Positions 24,490 through 33,693 of a DNA stretch of 38,294 bases are shown piece by piece (within the stretch, counting starts at the first letter, position 1; the number at the start of each line of letters is the position of its first letter). The DNA is from Sphingomonas bacterium. Lineage in GTDB: Bacteria; Pseudomonadota; Alphaproteobacteria; Sphingomonadales; Sphingomonadaceae. The notes under the pieces are model-generated. The model did not search any database and had not been told where the DNA came from. It worked only from the letters and a program-made list of their open reading frames with translations. The stretch is taken from assembly GCF_028292945.1 (NCBI RefSeq), contig NZ_JAQGLJ010000013.1, forward strand, positions 1 through 38,294. The letters run 5' to 3'. The translations under genes and the position numbers were made by a program.

Positions 24490-25544
24490 TGCAGCTTCGC
24501 CCGTTCGCGCAGCAGCGTCGCGCGGTCGAGCGGTAGGTAGCCGCTGTCCTCGACCAACGCCGTCTGTCCCTCGCGGCTGAGGATGTAGCGCAGGAACTCG
24601 CGATCGGCGGGCGTCATGCCCTTCCCGGGTGCGCGATCGACGATTGCCGGGATGATCCGCACCAGGGGATATCGCCGCGCCATCAGCGTGGCATTGGTCG
24701 CCGGGACAAAACCACGCTTCGCGCTCCAGGCGAGCGGCAGCGCACGTACCATCGGATTGGCGAAGCGCACATTGGAGATGCCGATCCCGCCGGGGTCTTT
24801 GGCGAGCGCCTCCAGGATCAGCTGCCCGTGCTGGATGACCTGCCCGTTCGGCTGGGTGACCGGCATGTATTCGCGCGACGCCGGATTCCACCGGTGACTG
24901 TCGCAGAGCACGCGCTCGCGGAAGAACAGCGCGAAGTCGACATCGGTCTTCCAGACATAGGGCTGGATCGGACGTCGCGCCCACGCCCCCGTAAGGCCGA
25001 GCCCGTCCCAAGTGCGGATGTCGCCGGGACCGCAGCGATTGCCCGCTCCGAACACCCCTGCAAGCTGGCGGACCGTCAGCCCAGCTAGCGGATTGTCGCG
25101 ATGGACGAAGACCATGTGCGCATAATCGAAGAAGTTCGTGTCGACGCTGCCGTTCGCTATCTCGACGATGGTCGGCGCATAGCCCTTCGCGCGGCGGAAC
25201 ATGCGCGCCGACGCCGGACTGATCTCTTCGCCCAAGATGGCGAGCGTACCCGCGCCACTGGCAAGCGCGCTGACCGCAGAGGCCGTTCCGTACATGCGGT
25301 AATCGAGCCGGACGTCGGGGTGATCGCGCTGGAACTCGGCGAACCACCGCCTGACGAGGGCGCCGACGAAATCGTGCCGCGGGCTGCCATGTCCCCAGAC
25401 GCTGATCGTGCCGCGCACACTGGGGCCGGGCGTGTAGGACGGCAGCGAAGCCAGGGTGCGCGCGACGTAAGGGTCTATCGCCGGGCGGGGCGGCTCGCTG
25501 GCGGCCGCGCAAAGCAGGGCGACGGCAAGAACGAGGCGCTTCAT
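24486..25544 (-). CDS. PstS-like binding protein I
   Basis: A 352-residue exported protein. MKRLVLAVALLCAAASEP is a Sec signal; the cysteine is not followed by a lipobox-like context, so a lipoprotein is unlikely. Framework: LPSYTPGPSVRGTISVWGHG, MYGTASAVSALASGAGTLAI, HRDNPLAGLTVRQLAGVFGA, IRTWDGLGLTGAWARRPI and FLRYILSREGQTAL. The loop that is SGT in PstS reads YVWKTDVDFALFF, so phosphate ligation of the classical type is not expected. Starts at ATG 25544 in a 4-nt overlap. The longer frame to 25988 is a shadow of gene H. Confidence 0.85.
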   Translation of the reverse strand: MKRLVLAVALLCAAASEPPRPAIDPYVARTLASLPSYTPGPSVRGTISVWGHGSPRHDFVGALVRRWFAEFQRDHPDVRLDYRMYGTASAVSALASGAGTLAILGEEISPASARMFRRAKGYAPTIVEIANGSVDTNFFDYAHMVFVHRDNPLAGLTVRQLAGVFGAGNRCGPGDIRTWDGLGLTGAWARRPIQPYVWKTDVDFALFFRERVLCDSHRWNPASREYMPVTQPNGQVIQHGQLILEALAKDPGGIGISNVRFANPMVRALPLAWSAKRGFVPATNATLMARRYPLVRIIPAIVDRAPGKGMTPADREFLRYILSREGQTALVEDSGYLPLDRATLLRERAKLQ

Positions 25545-26527
25545 CGCACGTCTTCCAGCTTGCCCAGCTGAGCCCGGGCGATATCCCGCGAGAGCGGCAG
25601 GTAGCCCGTCTCCGCCACCAGCATCTGCCCCTGTTCCGACAAGACAAAGCGCAGGAAGGCAAGCACGTGAGGGGCGAGCGGCGCGCCCGGCTTGCGCGCG
25701 AGGAAGGCGAAGGCGCGGCGGGCGAGCGGATATCGCCGAGCGGCCACGCTGTCCCGGGTCGGCGATACCGCCTCGCCGTCGCCGTCCGCCAGCGCAACGA
25801 GCTTGAGCCCGTCCACCGCCTGCGCCGGATTGGCGATCGCCAGCGCGAACCGGTCGCCCCGCGCGCCCTCGCCGATGCGGTCCGCAGCCTTGGCCACCGT
25901 GCCGTCGAGGCGGTGACGATCGCGATATTCGACGATCCGGTCCCAGCACATGCGCCGGTCGTTGCCGGTGACGCGCTTCTGGAGCCACGCGCCGGTCCGT
26001 GTCGCAAGGTCATAGCTGTGTATGCGGATGGGCCCGTGGCGCCATGATCCACCGGCGCCGAGCTGGCCCCAGGTCGTGATCGCGCGCGGCTGATCGCCAC
26101 AGTCGAGGATGCGCGACAGCTGATCGAGGGTCAGTGATCGGATCGGATTGTCGCGCGCGACCAGAACTGCGATCGCGTCGGATTTGCCGGGCTCGCTGAG
26201 GCTGCCGGTCGCGATCTCGATCCGCGTAGCCGCATATTCCTTGGGCCGGGAGAAGCCGTTGTCATCGACGATGTCGTTCTCCCGCCCCAGCAGTGCGACA
26301 TCGGCGACCCCGCCAGTCAGGCCATGGATGGCGCTGTCGGACCCCTTCATGTGGAATTCGATGCGCGCGTCAGGGTGCGCCTTGCGATACGCGGTCGCCC
26401 ACGCCTCGGCGACCCCCAGCAGCGCGGGCGTGCCCCAGATGCGGATCGGTGCGACCGCAGGCTCCGCCCGCGTGGCCGACGCCAACAGCACAGCCGCGAG
26501 CGAGGCGATGATCGGTGCGGCCTTCAT
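25541..26527 (-). CDS. PstS-like binding protein H
   Basis: A 328-residue exported protein with signal IIASLAAVLLASATRAEP. The mature domain begins directly with IRIWGTPALLG and lacks the LPxYxP entry of its neighbours. Other framework: MKGSDSAIHGLTGGVADVAL, IATGSLSEPG, ARDNPIRSLTLDQLSRILDC, ITTWGQLGAGGSW and FLRFVLSEQGQMLV. The SGT position reads HSYDLATRTGAWL. A C-rich pair (LDC, RMC) might form a disulfide in the periplasm. Both junctions are 4-nt overlaps. Confidence 0.83.
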   Translation of the reverse strand: MKAAPIIASLAAVLLASATRAEPAVAPIRIWGTPALLGVAEAWATAYRKAHPDARIEFHMKGSDSAIHGLTGGVADVALLGRENDIVDDNGFSRPKEYAATRIEIATGSLSEPGKSDAIAVLVARDNPIRSLTLDQLSRILDCGDQPRAITTWGQLGAGGSWRHGPIRIHSYDLATRTGAWLQKRVTGNDRRMCWDRIVEYRDRHRLDGTVAKAADRIGEGARGDRFALAIANPAQAVDGLKLVALADGDGEAVSPTRDSVAARRYPLARRAFAFLARKPGAPLAPHVLAFLRFVLSEQGQMLVAETGYLPLSRDIARAQLGKLEDVR

Positions 26528-27627
26528 GCGAGCACCCTGCGCTGCCGCTCTGCCGCGGCAGGTGACAGTGGCAGATAACGGCCGTCGCGGTTGATCGCCT
26601 CCTGCCCCTCTCGGCTGAGGACGAATTGTAGGAATGCGCGCGCGCCGGGGTCGATGCGACCGTCCGGCCGCCGATCGATCACCGCCGGCAAGGTCCGCGC
26701 GAGCGGGTAGCGCTGTTCGATCAGGCTCGCCTGATCGACCGTGACGAAGGGCCCCGCCGGCGTGTGCGCAAGCGCCAGCGGTTTGACGTCGGGTCCCGCG
26801 TAGCGGATGTTGGACACGGCCAGGCCGCCAGAATCCTTGGCGAGCGCGTCCAGAATCTGTTGCCCGTGATCGTAGATCGTGCCGTCGGGATTGTTGATGT
26901 GGGCGAACTCGCGCAAGGCCGAGTTCCAGCGATGGCTGCCGAGCAGCACCGCGTTTTGCAGGTAGAAGCCGAAGCTGTCGTCGATCGCCCAGCTATACGG
27001 CACGATCGGCCGTTCGGCCCAGCGGCCGCGCAGGCCCAGTTCGCCCCAGCGGCGAATGATCCGGTCGCCGCGGCGGTGCTCGACGCCCAGAATCGCATCC
27101 AGTTCGACCAACGAGATGCGTGCCAGGGGATTGTCGCGATGGACGAAGATCATCTGCGCGAAATCGAAGTTGCGGATGTCGACGCTGCCGGTCATCAGCT
27201 CGACGCCGGTCGGCGGATAGCCCTTCACGCGTTCGAACGCGCGCGCGGCGTCCGGCAGGATCTCCTCGCCCAGCAAGGCGACGTCGCCGAGCCCGTTGTA
27301 GAGCGCCGGGATGCCCGACGAGGTCCCGTAGAGGTGAACGTCGAGCCGCGCCCGGGGATGGAAGCGCCGGAAACCCTCCTGCCACAGATCGACGAGATGG
27401 TGCATCCAGGGAAGCTTGCGGTTGCCATGGCCCCAGAGCCGGATCGGGCCGTCGAACCGCCTATCGGGGCGGTATGGCGGGAAAGTGGCCACCACGCGCA
27501 CCGCGACGCTGCCAGGCGGCTGCGGCCGCGGATCGATACGCTGCACGGCCGGCGTCAGGCGCTGCGCCATCGCCGGCAGCCCCAGGCTGGTGACGACGCC
27601 GCCCAACACGGCGCGCCGAGTCGTCAC
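26524..27627 (-). CDS. PstS-like binding protein G with Tat-type signal
   Basis: A 367-residue exported protein starting with GTG 27627 (GTGA overlap). The N-terminus TTRRAVLGGVVTSLGLPAMA has twin arginines followed by a hydrophobic stretch and an AxA-like cleavage site, a Tat-type signal, unlike the Sec signals of the other array members. Framework: FPPYRPDRRFDGPIRLWGHG, LYGTSSGIPALYNGLGDVAL, VHRDNPLARISLVELDAILG, RWGELGLRGRWAERPI and FLQFVLSREGQEAI. The SGT position reads YSWAIDDSFGFYL. It is closest to protein I by the GTSS/LLGEEI loop. Confidence 0.85.
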   Translation of the reverse strand: MTTRRAVLGGVVTSLGLPAMAQRLTPAVQRIDPRPQPPGSVAVRVVATFPPYRPDRRFDGPIRLWGHGNRKLPWMHHLVDLWQEGFRRFHPRARLDVHLYGTSSGIPALYNGLGDVALLGEEILPDAARAFERVKGYPPTGVELMTGSVDIRNFDFAQMIFVHRDNPLARISLVELDAILGVEHRRGDRIIRRWGELGLRGRWAERPIVPYSWAIDDSFGFYLQNAVLLGSHRWNSALREFAHINNPDGTIYDHGQQILDALAKDSGGLAVSNIRYAGPDVKPLALAHTPAGPFVTVDQASLIEQRYPLARTLPAVIDRRPDGRIDPGARAFLQFVLSREGQEAINRDGRYLPLSPAAAERQRRVLA

Positions 27628-28844
27628 CGCGCGTCCAGCTTGGCTAGCTGGTCGCGTGCCGCAGACGGTGTCAGGGGCAGATACTTGCCGTCGTCCTGCA
27701 CCGCCGCCTGACCTTCCCGGCTAAGGACGTAGCGGAGGAACTCGCGCTTGAGCGGATCGACCGGCCTGCCCTTCTTCTTGCCCAGATAGTAGTAGACGTC
27801 GCGCAGCAGCGGATAGCTGCGATCCTGCACCGTGCGGATCGTGAGCGGCACGGGCGCAGCCCCATCCTTGGACAGCGCCAGCGCCTTGGTCTGGGGGGTC
27901 AGGAAAGGGATGCCGGTATAGGCGATGCCATAGCGGTCCTTCGACAGCGCGTCTGCGATCAACTCGCCGCCGGGGGTCAGCGACCCGTCGGCCTTCAGCC
28001 CTGCGGCGTTGGAGAAGGCGCGGATATTCTCGTTCCACTTGGACGAGCCCTTGATCACCCTTTTGTCGATCTCGTCGCCGAAATGATATTTCGCGTTGTA
28101 AGCGTAGATGGTGATCGGCTTGTTCGCCCATTCGCCTTTGAGGCCGAGCTGGCCCCACGTGCGGATGTTCTTCTCGGGGCCGCGCGCCCAGTCGGTTCGC
28201 CAGGTCAGCCCGTCCCAACCGCCGTCGCGCTGCGCGCCGAAGATGCCGTCGAGCTGTTCGAAGCTCAACTGGCTGAGCGGGTTGTCCTTGTGGACCAGGA
28301 TCGCCAGCGCGAACGACCAGCCGCGCACGTCGTAGCTGCCGGTCGCCATGACGATCTCCAGCGGCTCGACCGTAGCAACGCCCACCTCGCCGCCCCCCGC
28401 GCCGCCTTCGCGCTCGAAACCCTTCAGCTCGTCCCACAAAGCCTGCCTGCCCATCGGCGCGAGATCGGCGACACCCGCGATCAGCCCCGGAAAGGCGACT
28501 GCCGAGGACGTAAGATTATCCTCGAATTTCACGTCCGGATGATGCTTGCGGAATCCGGCCTCCCAGATCTCCACCAGGCCCGAGTCCTTGATGTAGTTGT
28601 TGCCCCATTGGCGCAGCGTGCCTTTCATCGGCGGCGACGGCCGATACTCGGGGAGCCCCGACAGGTCGAACTGAGGCTGGTAGAACTTCTTGACCTTGCG
28701 CGCCTTGGTGCCGATCGCACGCGCCTTGGAGAGTGCGTCGGCATCTCGCGTCGATCCCGCCGGATTGTCCTGTGCGACCGCGGCGGGGCAGAGTGTGATC
28801 GCCACGGCGAGCGTGAAGCCGCTCCATGCTTTTAGGCAATTCAT
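27624..28844 (-). CDS. PstS-like binding protein F
   Basis: A 406-residue exported protein. I start it at ATG 28844 (MNCLKAWSGFTLAVAITL), the first start with a signal peptide and with GGAGA upstream; the frame to 28973 adds unrelated residues. The LC-PAA sequence is not a lipobox because leucine precedes the cysteine. A lysine-rich spacer (KARKVKKFYQPQFD) leads to LSGLPEYRPSPPMKGTLRQW, then SSAVAFPGLIAGVADLAPMG, MATGSYDVRGWSFALAILV, LDGIFGAQRDGGWDG, NIRTWGQLGLKGEWANKPI and FLRYVLSREGQAAV. The SGT position reads YAYNAKYHFGDEI. It is followed by gene G with a 4-nt overlap and preceded by a 70-nt gap, the longest in the array. Confidence 0.88.
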   Translation of the reverse strand: MNCLKAWSGFTLAVAITLCPAAVAQDNPAGSTRDADALSKARAIGTKARKVKKFYQPQFDLSGLPEYRPSPPMKGTLRQWGNNYIKDSGLVEIWEAGFRKHHPDVKFEDNLTSSAVAFPGLIAGVADLAPMGRQALWDELKGFEREGGAGGGEVGVATVEPLEIVMATGSYDVRGWSFALAILVHKDNPLSQLSFEQLDGIFGAQRDGGWDGLTWRTDWARGPEKNIRTWGQLGLKGEWANKPITIYAYNAKYHFGDEIDKRVIKGSSKWNENIRAFSNAAGLKADGSLTPGGELIADALSKDRYGIAYTGIPFLTPQTKALALSKDGAAPVPLTIRTVQDRSYPLLRDVYYYLGKKKGRPVDPLKREFLRYVLSREGQAAVQDDGKYLPLTPSAARDQLAKLDAR

Positions 28845-28914
28845 GCCGAAGTCTCCGGCTTTCGCCACTCTGCGGCAGCGACTTGTGCGGTTCGCGGCAA
28901 CATCGTCACTGGCT

Positions 28915-30126
28915 TCAACCTCCCTCTCCCTGCGTGGCCGCACCCACGGCGTCGATAGCTCGTAGCTGGGCATGCGCGGCTTCGGCCGTGAGAGGCAGGT
29001 ATTTACCGTCCTTCATGATCAACGCTTGACCCTCGCGACTAACGACGAAGCGCAGGTATTCGGCGATCAGCGGGTCCAGCTTCTCGCCGGGCTTGCGGTT
29101 GGCGTAGAAATACACTTCCCGCGTTAGTGGATATTGTCGTGCCTGGACGCTTTCCAGCGTCGGCATGACGTACGGCCCGGCGGCAGTCTTCGCCAGCGGC
29201 ACGGTTTTTACATTCGGCTTGTCGGCGTAGAGCATCGCCGTGTACGTAATAGCGTACTTGTCCTTGCCCAGGTCGTCCATCATCTGATCGCCCGCGTTCC
29301 ACAGCTTGCCATAGTCGCCGTCGCTCTCGCGAACTTTGTTGCTGTATTCGGTCAGCGTCTCGTTCCACTTGTACCCGCCGCCGAACACCTTTTCGGCGAA
29401 GTCGCGGGGAAAGTGGAAGTTCAGCGTGTAGGCGAGCACGCGAATCGGCTTGTTCGCCCATTCGCCGGTCAGCCCAAGCTCGCCCCAGGTGCGAATATTC
29501 TTCTCAGGGCCGCGCGCGACGCTTTCGTCCCAGCTGTTGAAGTGCCAGCCGCCGTCGCGCTGAGCCCCGAAGATTCCGTCAAGCTGCTCGATGGACAGCT
29601 TGGACACTGGATTGTCCTTGTGGACGAACGGCACCAAGGCGAACGACCAGCCCGACACATCAAACGATCCGGTCGCCATCATAATCTCGACCGGTAGCGT
29701 GCCCATCACCCGCTGATAGGCCTGCAACTCCTCCCAGCTTGGACGTCGACCCATCGGAGCCAACTCGGCCTGACCCGTGTAGAGCCCGGCCATACCGATA
29801 AAGGTGCTTTCCAACTTGTTTTGAAAGCGTACCTTGGGATGATACTTCTTGAACGCGTTCTCGAAATATCCCTCCAGGGGACTGTCGGCTAGGTAGTTCG
29901 ACCCCCATTGCCGGATCAGGCCCTTCATCGGCTTGGATGGTCTGTATTCAGGCAGGCCAGACAGGTCGAATGCCTTGGTGTAGGCGCGGCGCAGGCCCTT
30001 GGTCTTCAGTGCGTCGGCGCGTGCCTTCTGCAGGTCGAGCGAGTTCATCGACCCCACCGGTGTCGTTTGCGCGTGCGCGACGGCAGATGTGGTCAGGGCG
30101 AGCGCGATCAGCATGGTACGGGTCAT
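28915..30126 (-). CDS. PstS-like binding protein E
   Basis: A 403-residue exported protein with signal MLIALALTTSAVAHAQ. It is very similar in layout to F: a basic spacer, LSGLPEYRPSKPMKGLIRQW, FIGMAGLYTGQAELAPMG, MATGSFDVSGWSFALVPFV, HKDNPVSKLSIEQLDGIFG, NIRTWGELGLTGEWANKPI and YLRFVVSREGQALI. The SGT position reads LAYTLNFHFPRDF. The E and F copies share long stretches such as LDGIFGAQRDGGW, so they probably arose by a recent duplication. Start ATG 30126 is in a 4-nt overlap with gene D. Confidence 0.88.
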   Translation of the reverse strand: MTRTMLIALALTTSAVAHAQTTPVGSMNSLDLQKARADALKTKGLRRAYTKAFDLSGLPEYRPSKPMKGLIRQWGSNYLADSPLEGYFENAFKKYHPKVRFQNKLESTFIGMAGLYTGQAELAPMGRRPSWEELQAYQRVMGTLPVEIMMATGSFDVSGWSFALVPFVHKDNPVSKLSIEQLDGIFGAQRDGGWHFNSWDESVARGPEKNIRTWGELGLTGEWANKPIRVLAYTLNFHFPRDFAEKVFGGGYKWNETLTEYSNKVRESDGDYGKLWNAGDQMMDDLGKDKYAITYTAMLYADKPNVKTVPLAKTAAGPYVMPTLESVQARQYPLTREVYFYANRKPGEKLDPLIAEYLRFVVSREGQALIMKDGKYLPLTAEAAHAQLRAIDAVGAATQGEGG

Positions 30127-31319
30127 GGCGCGGGCTCCAGCTTAGCGAGTTGTGCCCTGACCACCGCGGCGGTCAGCGGAGTGTAGCGGCCCTCGCGCTG
30201 GATTTGCTCCTGGCCCTGCTGGCTGAGGATGAAACGCAGGAACTCCTCGACCTTGGGCTCCATCGGCCGGCCAGGCGGCTTGTCGGCGTAAAAGAAGATC
30301 TCGTTGATCAGCGGGTAGCTGCGGTCGCGGGTCGTCTCCAACGTCCGCTGAACGAAGGGCCCACCGTCGAAGCCCTGCACGGCGAGTTCCTTCAGCTTCG
30401 GACCCAGTGCTAGGGGCGAGGCGATGCAGATCGCCAGCGGGTCGCTCTCCGCGTAGGCAAGCACCTGCTTGCTCCACGAGTTGATCGTGTTCTCTGGCGT
30501 CGCGTAGTTGGCGAAAGCCTGATAGCCTTCCACCCACTGATCGCTGCCGCGAAGCACGCGATTCTGGAACACGCCCTGGATGTTTGCGCGCGGGCTTTGT
30601 CCACACGTATGGATCGGCTTGTTCGCCCATTCGCCCATCAGGCCCAGTTGGCCCCAGGTGCGGATGTTCTCCTCGGGTCCGCGCTTGAAGGGGTAGTCGT
30701 TGCGATAGGTGCTGCCGTCATAGCCGCCATTCCTCGCGCCTCCGAACACCCCGTCCAGCTGCTTCATGCTGATGCGGGTGATCGGATTGCTCTTGTGGAC
30801 GAGGATGATGAACCCGGGCGACCAGCCATAAACGTCGTGCGAGCCGGTCGCTGCAGTGATCTCCGTGATCGGATATTTGAATACCTGTTCGAAGGTCAGG
30901 TGGTCCATCAGCGTCGCCGGCCGGCCGACGCCCAGGTCAGCGACCTTGCCCGCCACACCAGGCACCGCGATGCCGGCGGTAGGCAGATTATACTCGATGA
31001 CGACGCCGGGCTGGTGCTTCCTGAACTCGGTGGCCCAATATCCGCCGAGCGGCCCATCCTTGAGGTAGTTGCTCCCCCAGATCCGAAGCGTGCCCGACAC
31101 CTGCCGTCGGGGCTGGTAACGTGGCAGATCGCTCAGATCCCACTTCTTCGTGTAGCCGCCGAGTTCCGCGTTGCGCTTGCGGAAGTCGGTGACGTTGAGC
31201 GTCCAGATGCTACGCTTGGCGTTGGGGTTCTGGCTGGTCTGCGCGGGCGGCGGAGGCGTTTCTTGCGCCAGCACCGACGCGTTGAGAAGCAGGACGACGG
31301 ACGTGAACAGCGTTTTCAT
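30123..31319 (-). CDS. PstS-like binding protein D
   Basis: A 398-residue exported protein; ATG 31319 opens signal LFTSVVLLLNASVLAQE, so the longer frame to 31412 is not needed. After a proline-rich spacer come LSDLPRYQPRRQVSGTLRIW, TAGIAVPGVAGKVADLGVG, AATGSHDVYGWSPGFIILV, HKSNPITRISMKQLDGVFG, NIRTWGQLGLMGEWANKPI and FLRFILSQQGQEQI. The SGT position reads CGQSPRANIQGVF, keeping a serine but not SGT. Both ends are 4-nt overlaps with the neighbouring array genes. Confidence 0.88.
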   Translation of the reverse strand: MKTLFTSVVLLLNASVLAQETPPPPAQTSQNPNAKRSIWTLNVTDFRKRNAELGGYTKKWDLSDLPRYQPRRQVSGTLRIWGSNYLKDGPLGGYWATEFRKHQPGVVIEYNLPTAGIAVPGVAGKVADLGVGRPATLMDHLTFEQVFKYPITEITAATGSHDVYGWSPGFIILVHKSNPITRISMKQLDGVFGGARNGGYDGSTYRNDYPFKRGPEENIRTWGQLGLMGEWANKPIHTCGQSPRANIQGVFQNRVLRGSDQWVEGYQAFANYATPENTINSWSKQVLAYAESDPLAICIASPLALGPKLKELAVQGFDGGPFVQRTLETTRDRSYPLINEIFFYADKPPGRPMEPKVEEFLRFILSQQGQEQIQREGRYTPLTAAVVRAQLAKLEPAP

Positions 31320-33679
31320 GGACGATCTCCCGAGCTGGCAGTGACCTGGGGCACGATGCGGTCCAGTTTGGCCGCCTCGACGCGCGACACGGCGGCGGTG
31401 AGCGGCAGCCACTTCCCGTCTTGCTGGATGATCTCCTGCCCATCGCGGCTGAGCACGAAGCGGAGGAACTCGCGCACCCGGGGATCGAGCGGCTGCCCCG
31501 GCGCGGCATCGGCATAGGCATAGGTTTCGAGGTGCAAGGGATAGGTGCGATCTTGAACCGTTCCCAGCGTCGGCGCGACGAAAGGGCCGGTCGCGTCATG
31601 TGCTACCGGGACGATGCGCGCCCCCGCGACGCCGATGCCGGGCTCGGCAAAGGCGATGCCGCAGCCATCGCGCACCGCGGCCGCCACACGGTCGCGACCC
31701 GGCTGCGTGCGGGCCCCGGTGCTGTCGAGCGCGAGCGGTATCTCGCGCGCGGCGTCGTTCCACATGTTGCCGCCGACCAGCACCTTGCGTTCGAAGACCG
31801 ACATGAGATGGTATTTGAGCGGCGGCACATACACCGTGATCGGCCGACTGGCGCAGCGCCCGGTCACCCCCAGCTGCCGCCAGAAACGGATGTTGGCGTC
31901 GGCGCTCCGCCCGGCCTGCCGCCGCCAGGTGGTCGATACCCAGCCGCCGCGCCGCGGCCCCCCGAAGATGCCGTCGAGCTGACGGATTGTCAGGCCTTTG
32001 AGCGGATTGTCGCGCGCGACGTAGATCGCGAAGGCCGGGCTCCAGCCGGGGACGTCGAACGACCCCGTCGCGACCTGGATCTCGCGCGGCGAGCGATCGT
32101 GCTTCAGCTGGAAGTCATAAAATTCGCCGGCGAAATAGCTGCTCCACTTGCGCCCGATCGACAGATCCACGGCACCGTCGATCAGGTCGCCATCTTTCAG
32201 ATCGAAGCTGATGCCTGGATGCTGGCGGGTGAAGGCCGCAATCAGCGCCCTGCCGGCGGTCCCGGTTGTCAACTGACCGCTGGCCGGCATCCGAATAACG
32301 CCCGCGACCGGCCGCTCGGGCGTGTAGCGTGGCAGGCCCGAGAGATCGAAGCGCTGTGTGTAAAAGGCCTTCGACGCCGGCGTGCGACCCGTTTCATCGG
32401 GGCTGTCGCCGTCCCACTTCCTCGGCGCCAGCTGCGCCAGTTGAAGCCCCAACGCGTGGGGATCGACGCGCTCGCCGACGGCATCCAGCTTGCGTCGCAT
32501 CTCGGCCGCGCGGGGCGCGGGCAGGGTAATCCACTTGCCGTCGCGCTGCACACCGTCCTGGCCGTCACGGCTGAGCATGAACTTCAGGAACGCCTTGACC
32601 AGCGGGGTCAGCCGCTTGCCCGGCGCCAGTCGCACCTGCGCCCATTGTTCGACGAATAGGGGATAAGATCGGTCGCGCAGCGATTGCAGGGAGATCGGCA
32701 CGAACGGCCCGGCCGCGGTCGCGCCGAGCGGCACCGCGCGCACCCCCGGCCGGTTGGAACCCATGTCGGAAAAGGAGATGCCGTAGCGGTCCTTGGTCAG
32801 ATCCTTGACCATCTCGACGGAGGAGGAATAGCGCGTGCCGTCGGCGTTGGCCTCGTGGCTGTATTCGCGCGTGTTCTCGTTCCACATGTCGCCGCCGTCG
32901 AAAACCTTCCGTTCGAAGCCGAGCTGGATGTTGTATTTGAGCGGACGGCCGTAGATCGCGATCGGTTTGTCTGCCCATTCTCCCGTCAAGCCAAGCTGAC
33001 CCCAGGTACGGATGTTCTTCTCCGGCCCGCGAGCGGCGGACCGATCCCAGGTCGTGCCCTTCCAGCCGCCGGTACGCGCGCCTGCGAAGATGCCGTCGAG
33101 CTGGCTGACGCTTAGATGTGTTAGCGGGTTGTCCTGGTGAACGTAGATCACGAACCCGGGACTCCAGCCGGGCACGTCGTAACTGCCGGTTGCCCAATCG
33201 ATCTCGAACAGCCGCTCGCCCGTGGCGAGTTCGTATTGCGATGCCGCGCGCAAGCGATCGGAGATGCGCGGACCGGTCTCGATGTCGACTGCTCCCGAGG
33301 CGATCGTGCCCTTGGGCAGGATCACCACCTTCACCTTGGGATGGAAGCCCTGAAAGGCCGCGACCCACTGATCCTTGATCAACCCATCGTGAAGGTAGAG
33401 CCCTGAGACGCGGATCGTCCCCGAAAGCTGTTCGGCAGGGCGATAGGCGGGCAGGTCTGCAAGTGGCTGCAGATCGGTGTAGAAGCGCTTGTGCTTGCGT
33501 GCGTCGGTCCGCGAATCATGTTCGCCACGGATGACGAGGTTCTCGCGCATGCCGTCGCCGAGCCGATCCAGGAGCTGTTGATAGGTCTCGCCGGTCGGGC
33601 GCTTGTCGTCCTGCGCGCCCGCCACGGCCGCACTCAGCAGTGCGACCGCGACGATCCCCATCCTGGTGTACCGGATCAT
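31316..33679 (-). CDS. PstS-like binding protein C with two tandem binding domains
   Basis: A 787-residue exported protein, the longest array member. The signal is VAVALLSAAVAGAQ. Domain 1 spans about residues 76-398 (LPAYRPAEQLSGTIRVSGL, ATGSYDVPGWSPGFVIYV at 163-180, NIRTWGQLGLTGEWADKPI at 222-240, LSRDGQ at 369-374). Domain 2 spans about 447-773 (LSGLPRYTPERPVAGVIRM, ATGSFDVPGWSPAFAIYV, NIRFWRQLGVTGR, LSRDGQ at 743-748). The SGT positions read YGRPLKYNIQLG and YVPPLKYHLMSV, so both halves share LKYx. Each half corresponds to a whole neighbouring gene, so this is a fusion of two array members. Start ATG 33679 has GGAG at normal spacing. Confidence 0.87.
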   Translation of the reverse strand: MIRYTRMGIVAVALLSAAVAGAQDDKRPTGETYQQLLDRLGDGMRENLVIRGEHDSRTDARKHKRFYTDLQPLADLPAYRPAEQLSGTIRVSGLYLHDGLIKDQWVAAFQGFHPKVKVVILPKGTIASGAVDIETGPRISDRLRAASQYELATGERLFEIDWATGSYDVPGWSPGFVIYVHQDNPLTHLSVSQLDGIFAGARTGGWKGTTWDRSAARGPEKNIRTWGQLGLTGEWADKPIAIYGRPLKYNIQLGFERKVFDGGDMWNENTREYSHEANADGTRYSSSVEMVKDLTKDRYGISFSDMGSNRPGVRAVPLGATAAGPFVPISLQSLRDRSYPLFVEQWAQVRLAPGKRLTPLVKAFLKFMLSRDGQDGVQRDGKWITLPAPRAAEMRRKLDAVGERVDPHALGLQLAQLAPRKWDGDSPDETGRTPASKAFYTQRFDLSGLPRYTPERPVAGVIRMPASGQLTTGTAGRALIAAFTRQHPGISFDLKDGDLIDGAVDLSIGRKWSSYFAGEFYDFQLKHDRSPREIQVATGSFDVPGWSPAFAIYVARDNPLKGLTIRQLDGIFGGPRRGGWVSTTWRRQAGRSADANIRFWRQLGVTGRCASRPITVYVPPLKYHLMSVFERKVLVGGNMWNDAAREIPLALDSTGARTQPGRDRVAAAVRDGCGIAFAEPGIGVAGARIVPVAHDATGPFVAPTLGTVQDRTYPLHLETYAYADAAPGQPLDPRVREFLRFVLSRDGQEIIQQDGKWLPLTAAVSRVEAAKLDRIVPQVTASSGDRP

Positions 33680-33693
33680 GGTCGAGGCTCCGC

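Noticed and set aside
23590-26100. 836-codon continuous frame over three array genes
   Set aside because: Only its last 299 codons (from ATG 24489) begin with a signal peptide and show PBP features. The upstream part is an out-of-frame shadow of genes H and I.
28780-28844. Lipoprotein signal in array protein F (TLCPAA) and array protein I (LLCAAA)
   Set aside because: The residue before the cysteine is leucine, not Gly/Ala/Ser, so the lipobox is not satisfied; type I cleavage at PAAVAQ is more likely for F.
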